A DNA stretch of 5,587 bases. Source: Proteobacteria bacterium UBA2383 (lineage in GTDB: Bacteria > Pseudomonadota > Gammaproteobacteria > Competibacterales > Competibacteraceae). The stretch covers positions 1-5,587 of the forward strand of contig DDST01000066.1 in the NCBI GenBank assembly GCA_002343485.1. Reading direction: 5' to 3'. How positions within the stretch are numbered: the first letter of the stretch is position 1; every line of letters begins with the position of its first letter. The position numbers were made by a program, and so were the translations under genes. The notes below the pieces were generated by a model, which had not been told where the DNA came from, searched no databases, and was given only the letters and a program-made list of their open reading frames with translations. Shown piece by piece: positions 1 to 5,146 of this stretch.

Positions 1-51
1 TTTCAGCCGGTGGTTGTTGAGTTAATTTATGATCGAATTATCTTGCTATTG

Positions 52-79
52 TTGCTTATAAAGCATAGAAAATTAGAAT
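52..79 (+). promoter_or_regulatory. Probable sigma70 promoter of the Lrp-family gene
   Basis: A possible -35 TTGCTT (52-57) and -10 TAGAAT (74-79) are separated by 16 nt, in DNA of about 28% G+C. Transcription would begin near position 86, giving a leader of about 34 nt before the GTG start at 120. The -10 overlaps the left arm of the 73-91 inverted repeat and the -35 overlaps the 54-64 repeat, so a bound regulator would block polymerase. The -35 match is only partial; this is inference from consensus similarity. Confidence 0.4.
54..64. repeat. Small inverted repeat, GCTT-ATA-AAGC
   Basis: Perfect 4-bp arms around a 3-bp centre, overlapping the proposed -35 of the Lrp-family gene. On its own it is too short to be significant. 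It is listed because it is the first of three dyads with centres at about 59, 82 and 112 in the same 120-bp region. Confidence 0.3.
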
Positions 80-91
80 TTAATGTTCTAA
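73..91. promoter_or_regulatory. Candidate Lrp/AsnC-type operator, 6-bp arms
   Basis: TTAGAA and TTCTAA are perfect inverted arms around a 7-bp AT-rich centre (TTTAATG). Lrp-family sites are typically AT-centred dyads with YAG...CTR ends; here TAG and CTA lie in that arrangement but span 17 bp instead of the 15 bp of the E. coli Lrp consensus. The left arm overlaps the proposed -10 element, which fits autorepression by the downstream Lrp-family protein. Binding is inferred. Confidence 0.45.
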
Positions 92-104
92 ATGCACTGT
101 TTTT

Positions 105-119
105 TGAAATGATATTTCA
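105..119. promoter_or_regulatory. Perfect 15-bp palindrome abutting the Lrp-family start codon
   Basis: TGAAAT-GAT-ATTTCA has perfect 6-bp arms and ends one base before the GTG at 120. Its size matches an Lrp-family half-palindromic site. It could equally form a weak RNA hairpin over the ribosome landing zone, where no Shine-Dalgarno sequence is visible. Its role as an operator is inference. Confidence 0.4.
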
Positions 120-584
120 GTGATCGAATGTGACCGTACTGACCGGCAGATTCTGCGGTTGCTCCAATCCGATGGGCGGATGAGCAACACCGATGTGGCT
201 GAGCGTGTCCATTTATCACCTTCGGCTTGCCTGCGCCGGATCAAACGTCTAGAGGAAGAGGGATTGATCGAGGGCTACCGGATGTTGTTGAGTCAGCAAG
301 CCATCGGTAAACCCACCAATGTCTTCGTCGAGATCACGCTGAAAAATCAAAACGAGGAAATGCTCGATGCCTTCGAGCGTGCTGTGATCCAATGCCCTGA
401 CATCATGGAGTGCTATCTGATGGCGGGAGACGCCGATTATGTGGTGCGGGTGATTGCTACCGATGTTGCGGACTACGAGCGGATTCACCGGACTTATTTA
501 TCGCGGCTGCCCGGTGTCGCGCGCCTGCGCTCCAGTTTCGCGCTAAGAACGGTGTGCCATAAAACAGCCTTGCCGCTGGATTGA
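120..584 (+). CDS. Lrp/AsnC-family transcriptional regulator (DecR/BkdR-like)
   Basis: A 154-residue protein of normal family length. Residues about 5-60 form the winged helix-turn-helix: the opening DRTDRQILRLLQSDGR pattern, then a recognition region around SPSACLRRIKRLEEEGLI. Residues about 68-145 form the RAM ligand-binding and oligomerisation domain, with the characteristic GDADYVVRV stretch at 103-111. The C-terminal KTALPLD resembles the end of the DecR/BkdR subgroup, whose members act on cysteine or branched-chain amino acid genes; the ligand here cannot be read from the sequence. The GTG at 120 is chosen because the frame is closed by a stop at 105-107, the only other possible initiator between them is an ATT, and the next ATG would cut into the helix-turn-helix. 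No clear Shine-Dalgarno sequence precedes it. Three dyads upstream suggest autoregulation. No target gene lies in the window; it could be divergent, left of position 1. Confidence 0.93.
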   Translation: MIECDRTDRQILRLLQSDGRMSNTDVAERVHLSPSACLRRIKRLEEEGLIEGYRMLLSQQAIGKPTNVFVEITLKNQNEEMLDAFERAVIQCPDIMECYLMAGDADYVVRVIATDVADYERIHRTYLSRLPGVARLRSSFALRTVCHKTALPLD

Positions 585-595
585 CTTTAGCCTAG

Positions 596-754
596 TTGTC
601 GAATGGCTATCACATCCTCTTTCTTCCTCCCTGCAGTCCAGACTTCAATCCTATTGAATACGGCTTCGCCAGCATTAAAAAACGCCAACCGTTCGCCCTT
701 CCAGATACCTCCCTCGATGCTATCGTCAAGGATTATGGAAATTATTCGATTTGA
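596..754 (+). pseudogene. IS630-family transposase remnant, C-terminal end only
   Basis: Reading the frame of codon 620-622 gives an open stretch from 596 to a TGA at 752-754. It contains LPPCSPDFNPIE (623-658), which matches the LPPYSPDxNPIE signature around the third catalytic acid of IS630/Tc1-type DDE transposases. The following residues, GFASIKKRQPFA and then the end VKDYGNYSI, also fit the tail of this family. Only about 50 residues remain of a protein usually 300 or more long; the two upstream catalytic aspartates are absent and the frame is closed by a TAG at 593-595, just after the Lrp-family gene. The Y-to-C change in the LPPY motif suggests decay. The 66-codon ORF at 603-803 is a different frame of the same DNA and is not a gene. 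Confidence 0.8.
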
Positions 755-781
755 CTATAACCGTGAGACAATAGTTGTAAT
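751..781 (+). promoter_or_regulatory. Possible promoter of the LacI-family gene
   Basis: TTGACT (751-756) is a good -35 match and TGTAAT (776-781) a 5/6 match to the -10, but the spacer is 19 nt, longer than the preferred 17. The -35 overlaps the stop codon of the transposase remnant, so part of the promoter may derive from the insertion sequence end. The -10 lies inside the candidate operator at 776-789. Confidence 0.35.
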
Positions 782-789
782 CGTTTACT
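776..789. promoter_or_regulatory. Candidate LacI-family operator (autoregulatory)
   Basis: TGTAATCGTTTACT contains GTAA-n-CG-n-TTAC, a palindrome matching at 10 of 12 positions around a central CG. Operators of LacI/GalR-family proteins typically have this form (for example TGTAAACGTTTACA-like sites). It overlaps the proposed -10 and lies 26 bp before the start codon of a LacI-family gene, the usual place for autorepression. Specificity for this protein is inferred. Confidence 0.6.
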
Positions 790-801
790 TTTTATCTCGG
801 T

Positions 802-807
802 AAGGAG
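802..807 (+). promoter_or_regulatory. Strong ribosome binding site of the LacI-family gene
   Basis: AAGGAG lies 8 nt before the ATG at 816. It fixes the start codon and contrasts with the Lrp-family and peptidase genes, which show no clear Shine-Dalgarno sequence. Confidence 0.85.
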
Positions 808-815
808 AAATACAA

Positions 816-1814
816 ATGGCGCAGATCAAGGATGTCGCTAAGCGGGCAGAGGTCTCGGTGGCTTCCGTATCGCGGGTATTGGCAGGACATACCGGGGTCA
901 CCGAGGCGACTCGCCAGCGGGTGCTGGAAGCGATCGAGGCACTGGATTACCGGCCGGATCTGGCGGCGCGGCGGTTGCGTTCGCGTCGTACCGATACGAT
1001 CGGTCTGATCGTCTCGGATATCCGCAACCCTTTTTTCACCGAGGTCAGCCGCGCGGTCGAAGATATGGCCTATCAGAACCGGATGCGGGTGATTCTCTGC
1101 AACACCGACGAAGATCCCGATAAAGAAGGGTTCTATCTCGATCTGATGCGGGACGAGAACGTCAGTGGGGTGATTTTGTCGCCCACGCTGCCGGCTCTGG
1201 CCCGCTTCCGAATGAGTGATTACTCGTTTCCAGTCGTGCTGGTTGACCGCTGCGATCGTGAGACCACTGCTGATGCAGTCGTGCTGGATAATGCGGATTC
1301 CGCCTACCGTCTAATCACATATCTTATTAAACAAGGTTATCGGCGGATTGCCTTTATCCATGGAGCAGCCAGCGCCACTGGCCGCCAGCGGCATGAAGGC
1401 TACGTAACGGCAATGGCTACCCATGGTCTGGAAACCCAAGCACAAGCCGTGCCGGCAACAGTAGAAGCCGCTCGTGCCGCTGCGAGTGAGTTGATCCGAG
1501 AATCGTCATTGCCCGATGCACTGGTGGGGAGTAACGGTCTCATCCTGCTGGGGCTGGTCAAGGCCCTGCGGGAAGCTAATTTGCAGTTTCCAGAGCATCT
1601 TGGGCTGGCCGGTTTCGACGACCTGCCCTGGACCCAATTGGTGGGACCGGGTATCACGGTGATGGCGCAACCGACGTATGACATCGGTCAGGCCACGATT
1701 GAACTGCTGCTTCAGCGGATTGCACACCCATCCCAGCCGGTGCGCCGGGTGGTGTTGCGCGGGGAATTGCGCGAGCGAGGATCAAGTGTCCGGCAGAAAG
1801 GCTCAGCAAATTAG
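816..1814 (+). CDS. LacI/GalR-family transcriptional repressor
   Basis: A 332-residue protein of standard family length. Residues 3-22 are the DNA-binding helix-turn-helix (IKDVAKRAEVSVASVSRVLA). The hinge helix with the minor-groove AARRL motif is at about 50-54, followed by the effector-binding core from residue 60 (DTIGLIVSDIRNPFF). Typical core marks are TGRQRHEGY (188-196), SNGLILLGLVKAL (239-251) and GFDDLPWT (266-273) followed by the TVMAQPTYDIGQA segment (281-293). SNG replaces the more common ND pair found in many sugar-binding members, so the effector is uncertain, though probably a sugar or related small molecule. No transport or catabolic gene is adjacent, and both flanks are transposase remnants, so its regulon lies elsewhere or has been lost. 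The upstream CG-centred palindrome suggests autoregulation. Family assignment is secure; the specific function is unknown. Confidence 0.95.
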   Translation: MAQIKDVAKRAEVSVASVSRVLAGHTGVTEATRQRVLEAIEALDYRPDLAARRLRSRRTDTIGLIVSDIRNPFFTEVSRAVEDMAYQNRMRVILCNTDEDPDKEGFYLDLMRDENVSGVILSPTLPALARFRMSDYSFPVVLVDRCDRETTADAVVLDNADSAYRLITYLIKQGYRRIAFIHGAASATGRQRHEGYVTAMATHGLETQAQAVPATVEAARAAASELIRESSLPDALVGSNGLILLGLVKALREANLQFPEHLGLAGFDDLPWTQLVGPGITVMAQPTYDIGQATIELLLQRIAHPSQPVRRVVLRGELRERGSSVRQKGSAN

Positions 1815-2000
1815 CCGGTTAAGGAGTTGATCAAGCGGATTGGCCCAGTTATATATCGTCAAACCAATATCTTAGCCGGTATTGCACGCGTGACCGGTGT
1901 GCCCGGCCGATGGTCGCAGGGTTATATCAGCCGGAAATGCCAGGAAGCCCCTCATGCCTTTCGAGTTGCCGGGGGCAAGGTGTTGCACCCCTCCTGTTGA
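1815..2000 (+). pseudogene. Probable IS1-like transposase remnant, internal fragment
   Basis: Immediately after the LacI-family stop, the same frame stays open to a TGA at 1998-2000. It encodes about 60 residues including ILAGIARVTGVPGRW and then GYISRKCQEAPHAFRV. This resembles the segment of IS1-like transposases that precedes the catalytic domain, commonly of the form GIARVTGVSxxWLQxYVNxKYxxVP. Several consensus positions are changed (WLQ to WSQ, YVN to YIS, KY to KC). There is no start codon of its own and the catalytic domain is missing, so it is a decayed internal fragment. The assignment rests on recalled family patterns and is weaker than that of the IS630 remnant; the alternative is non-coding intergenic DNA. 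Confidence 0.5.
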
Positions 2001-2002
2001 GG
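1966..2002. repeat. Three abutting small stem-loops between convergent genes
   Basis: TTGCC-GGG-GGCAA (1966-1978), GGTG-TTG-CACC (1979-1989) and CCTC-CTGTT-GAGG (1990-2002) follow each other without a gap, ending 4 bp before the peptidase stop codon. None has a T-tract on either strand, so they are not canonical intrinsic terminators. They could help end convergent transcription, or be the decayed end of the insertion sequence, or be coincidence. Each stem alone is short. Confidence 0.3.
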
Positions 2003-2006
2003 CGTT

Positions 2007-4913
2007 TCAGATCGCTACGATAGCCAAATCCTGGTGTTTCATCAGCGTCCGTCCATCACTGAGCACAGCGCAACGGGCCTGTTCCGGTCGCAGGTAGGTC
2101 GCTGCAACCCGTTGCAGGTCGTCCAGAGTGACGGTCAATACCCGTTGCCGGTAGGCGCGGCGCTGCTCTGGGGTGCGGCCAAAGAAGGTGCCAAAGAAGG
2201 CGCTGATGGCTTCGCCCGCGGGGGAGCCGGGCTTGTCGATGCCTGCAATGACGCCGAGAATGGCTTCTTCCAGGGTCTGAGCAGTATGCTGATTTGTTTG
2301 CAGCCAATCCAGCGCTTGATCAAAGTCAGCCAGCGTGCCGGCTAACCGGGGATCACGGTAGGAATAAAAGCGGAATGTACCGCTGTCGGGGTGGTAGCTA
2401 GCGCCGCCACCGTAAGCGCCGCCTTGTTCGCGGATAGCTCGATGCAGATAACCGTTGCGTAAGAAATCACCCAGGACTTGCAGCGCCGGGGCGTCAGGAT
2501 GATTGGGGGCAACGGTGGGATAGGCTTTAGCGCAGAAATTGACTTGGGTGTTGACGCTGAAGCCTTGCCGAGGCGGTGATGCCTTCGGTACGGCAAGGGT
2601 AAACGGTTCAACAGGTATCGTTGTGCCATCCCACCCATGGGCCGCCAGCGCTGCGGCGATATCGTCCTGCTGTCCGGCTTCGCTAACCACCAGCAGTTGC
2701 CGGGGCACGCTGTGCAGCCGGTCGCGTAGCCGCTCCAGCCGGACAGCGAAGTCAGCCAGTGCCTCAGGGTTATCCAACGCTTCATCGAGCGTCTTGAGAT
2801 CTTTTAAGCCCTGTAAGCCTTCCCAGCGATGGCTAAGCGCTGCAACAGGACTGAGATTGGCGCTGGCGGCAGTGAGCGCAAGCATGTGGCCATGATCGGT
2901 GATCGCCTCCTCACGGTGCGCGCGCATCTGGGCCACCAGTTCCCGCAGGCGCGGTAATTCGTCGAAACGGGCACGGGTCAGGGTTTCCCACAGCAATTCG
3001 GAGAGAGCGGCATGATTACGGGCCAGCGCCTTACCTGCCAACACCATGACGCCTTTGACGTGACGCACGTCGTCCACCCCGCCGCGGACACTGGCACGGG
3101 CGCTGATGCCGCCGGTGACCGCTGCTTGGCGAGCTTGAGTGGTGCGATAGTCACGGTTCGCGCTGCCGACTTCACTCAAACAGGCGCAAAATAGCGGCAG
3201 CAGATCCACTTCCCCGGTGTCCAGTGCCGGCAGATCGAGAATGGCTTGCAGGTAAACCATGCCATTCGTGCCCTGGGTGTACCAGGTGGCGGGCAGATCG
3301 CCGACCGGACGAGTGACGCCCTCAGCGATCTTCAACTCAGGCGGCACATCCTCCAAACCCACCTTGGGTAACAGTTCGGGGTCATCCTGGTGTTGCTGGC
3401 GTTCAGCCAGAATGCGTGTCTGTTCGGCAATGCGGATCTGGCCGGCTTCGGTTAGCGCCATGCGGATCACGGCCAGCCGTTCGCGCTCCGCCGCAGCTTG
3501 TTTCATGCTCAGTTCCGCGTCTGGGGCCATGGTGAGCCGTACCCGGTGCGGGTTGTCCAGTAGCAGTGTGCGGACCAGACGGGGGATGAAACCGGCATCG
3601 CGGCTTTCCACCCGCAATTGCTCCAGCAAGGGGCCGCTGTCCAGCGCTGGCAGGGGATCAGCGCCATGAATGGCCGGAGTCAGCGCTTCTAGCAGCAGAT
3701 GCAAGCCATAGGGAAAACCGTCACCGGTGATTTCCCGTTCGCTCAATTCCAGCTGATGCAGGGCAGCATCTATCGCTTCTTGCGGTACACTCTCGGCCGC
3801 GACGTGTTGCAGTACCGTCCACACCAAGGTTTCGACCGCTTCAGCGTGCTCAGGGTTGGAGCCTTCCAGCCCGCAGACAAAGGTGGCTTCGCGGGTGGAG
3901 GTATCGAAACCGCACAGTGGCGAGGGTGCAGCGCCCAGCTCCGAGGTTTCCAGAGCATGACGCAGGGGCGAACTGCTGTTATCGAGCAGCACATCGCTTA
4001 GCAAGCGTGCCCGTAGCGTTGCCAGCGGGTCGGTAATCGGCCCGAGTAGCCAGCCCAGTACGATATGGGTCTGGTTACTGAGGTCTTCAGCCCCGTCTAA
4101 GGGGTAATGGGTGAGGGCCGTGATTGGCGCGGAATAGCGGTGTTCATCAGGAATGGCTAAATCCAGCGTCAGGGGCTGGAAGCGGCTGAGGGCTTGCGTC
4201 TCAAAGTGTTCCTGATGTTCGGTAACGGGAATATCGCCGTAGGTCAGGAAGATGGCGTTTGAGGGGTGGTAGTGGCGCGCATGAAAGGCTTTGAGTTGCT
4301 CATGGGTAAGATTGGGAATCGCCTCAGGGTCACCGCCGCTGTTGTAATGATAGGTGGTGGCCGGGAATATCCGTTGCTGTAAATCCTGTCCAAGCCGCTG
4401 CACGGGCGAACTGAGCGCACCCTTCATTTCGTTGAACACCACACCCTTAAATAATAGTTCCGAGTGTGGATCGCCGGGCTGGGCGAATTCCAGCCGGTGG
4501 CCTTCCTGGGCGAAGTCGCGCTCGTCCAACAACGGGAAGAACGCGGCGTCCAGATAGACATCCAGCAGGTTGTTAAAGTCCTTTTTATTCTGGCTGGCAA
4601 ACGGGTAGGCGGTCCAGTCGCTGCTGGTGAAAGCGTTCATGAAGGTGTTGAGCGACCGGCGGATCATCATAAAGAAAGGGTCGCGCACCGGATACCGTTG
4701 GCTGCCGCACAGGGCGGTGTGTTCGAGGATGTGCGCGACGCCGGTGGAATCCTGCGGCACGGTCAGGAATGCGACCATGAAGGCATTGTGCGGGTCGTCA
4801 GCAGCGAGGTGGATATGCCGGGCGCCGGTAATAATATGGCGGTATTCCTGGAATTCCAGTCGCAGAGCGGGAACGGGATAGCTACGCAGGTGCTGAAAGG
4901 CTGGATGGGTCAT
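2007..4913 (-). CDS. M16C zinc metallopeptidase, presequence protease (PreP)-like
   Basis: A 968-residue protein from the chosen ATG, the usual size of a one-chain M16C peptidase. It is expected to close as two halves around a chamber and degrade short unfolded peptides; no signal peptide is seen, so it is probably cytosolic. The inverted zinc motif HILEH is at residues 61-65 (His61, Glu64, His65), with the distal zinc ligand Glu162 in FNEMKGA. In the C-terminal half, REQGGAYGG carries Arg828 and Tyr834, the spacing of the substrate-binding Arg/Tyr pair in plant PreP. The stretch near DDPELLPKVGLEDVP fits the M16C-associated region. The frame extends to an ATG at 4953-4955, only 17 nt from the tRNA end, but the N-terminal homology begins about MTHPAFQHLRSY, so 4911-4913 is preferred; neither start has a clear Shine-Dalgarno sequence. 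The gene is intact and follows tRNA-Leu. Confidence 0.94.
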   Translation of the reverse strand: MTHPAFQHLRSYPVPALRLEFQEYRHIITGARHIHLAADDPHNAFMVAFLTVPQDSTGVAHILEHTALCGSQRYPVRDPFFMMIRRSLNTFMNAFTSSDWTAYPFASQNKKDFNNLLDVYLDAAFFPLLDERDFAQEGHRLEFAQPGDPHSELLFKGVVFNEMKGALSSPVQRLGQDLQQRIFPATTYHYNSGGDPEAIPNLTHEQLKAFHARHYHPSNAIFLTYGDIPVTEHQEHFETQALSRFQPLTLDLAIPDEHRYSAPITALTHYPLDGAEDLSNQTHIVLGWLLGPITDPLATLRARLLSDVLLDNSSSPLRHALETSELGAAPSPLCGFDTSTREATFVCGLEGSNPEHAEAVETLVWTVLQHVAAESVPQEAIDAALHQLELSEREITGDGFPYGLHLLLEALTPAIHGADPLPALDSGPLLEQLRVESRDAGFIPRLVRTLLLDNPHRVRLTMAPDAELSMKQAAAERERLAVIRMALTEAGQIRIAEQTRILAERQQHQDDPELLPKVGLEDVPPELKIAEGVTRPVGDLPATWYTQGTNGMVYLQAILDLPALDTGEVDLLPLFCACLSEVGSANRDYRTTQARQAAVTGGISARASVRGGVDDVRHVKGVMVLAGKALARNHAALSELLWETLTRARFDELPRLRELVAQMRAHREEAITDHGHMLALTAASANLSPVAALSHRWEGLQGLKDLKTLDEALDNPEALADFAVRLERLRDRLHSVPRQLLVVSEAGQQDDIAAALAAHGWDGTTIPVEPFTLAVPKASPPRQGFSVNTQVNFCAKAYPTVAPNHPDAPALQVLGDFLRNGYLHRAIREQGGAYGGGASYHPDSGTFRFYSYRDPRLAGTLADFDQALDWLQTNQHTAQTLEEAILGVIAGIDKPGSPAGEAISAFFGTFFGRTPEQRRAYRQRVLTVTLDDLQRVAATYLRPEQARCAVLSDGRTLMKHQDLAIVAI

Positions 4914-4972
4914 ATTTTGGATCGGTGAACGGCTGCATAGCAGGAATGCAACCATAAACGACTGAAGAAGTT

Positions 4973-5058
4973 TGGTGCCGGGAGAGAGACTCGAACTCTC
5001 ACGGTATCACTACCGGTGGATTTTGAGTCCACTGCGTCTACCATTCCGCCACCCCGGC
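4973..5058 (-). tRNA. tRNA-Leu, anticodon CAA
   Basis: An 86-nt cloverleaf can be folded on the minus strand. The acceptor stem pairs GCCGGGG with TCCCGGC (one G-U pair), the discriminator base is A and the CCA is encoded (4973-4975). The anticodon arm is GTGGA-CTCAAAA-TCCAC, giving anticodon CAA, which reads UUG. The long variable arm CGGTA-GTGA-TACCG marks a class II tRNA, and the T arm is GAGAG-TTCGAGT-CTCTC. It lies between uvrB and the M16C peptidase gene, all on the minus strand, with no T-rich terminator after the CCA. Confidence 0.97.
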
Positions 5059-5076
5059 ACGGGAGGGAGAAACATA

Positions 5077-5104
5077 AGTATAAGGATTTTCCGCCGCTGG
5101 GCAA
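5077..5104 (-). promoter_or_regulatory. Probable promoter of tRNA-Leu
   Basis: On the minus strand, TTGCCC (5104-5099) and TATACT (5082-5077) form a -35/-10 pair with a 16-nt spacer. The -10 ends 18 nt before the tRNA 5' end, leaving a short leader to be removed by RNase P. The run after it, TCTCCCTCCC, is pyrimidine-rich. The -35 lies mostly in the loop of the stem-loop at 5092-5114. Confidence 0.5.
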
Positions 5105-5114
5105 GCCAGCAGCG
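5092..5114 (-). terminator. Stem-loop between uvrB and tRNA-Leu, possible transcript end
   Basis: On the minus strand, CGCTGCTGG and CCAGCGGCG form a 9-bp stem (one U-G pair) around a 5-nt loop CTTGC, 32 nt after the uvrB stop codon. It is followed by GAAAATCC rather than a U-tract, so it is not a classic intrinsic terminator; it may stabilise the uvrB 3' end or act with Rho. The pairing is directly visible; the function is inferred. Confidence 0.4.
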
Positions 5115-5146
5115 CGATTTCAGGATAAAAACCCGGCAAATCCCCG

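Noticed and set aside
603..803. A 66-codon plus-strand ORF
   Set aside because: It is an out-of-frame reading of the IS630-type transposase remnant and of the lacI promoter region; the real homology is in the frame of codon 620.
1400..1727. Minus-strand ORFs within the LacI-family gene
   Set aside because: They are antisense to a conserved effector-binding domain and have no recognisable features.
1811..1880. Direct repeat TTAGCCGGT at 1811-1819 and 1872-1880
   Set aside because: A 9-bp repeat in 200 bp can arise by chance; it does not border a recognisable insertion, so it is not a convincing target-site duplication.
1897..2097. A 66-codon plus-strand ORF crossing the convergent junction
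   Set aside because: It overlaps the 3' end of the M16C gene antisense and is out of frame with the transposase-like fragment; no family features.
2034..4928. Several ORFs of 60-154 codons on the plus strand and in other minus frames within the peptidase gene
   Set aside because: All lie inside a single intact, motif-complete M16C coding sequence and show low-complexity or arginine/serine-rich translations typical of GC-rich shadow frames.
4910..5104. A 64-codon minus-strand ORF over the tRNA, containing a GGMVDAVDSKSTGSDTVRV-like stretch
   Set aside because: This is the translation of the tRNA-Leu gene itself; such peptides are a well-known annotation artefact.
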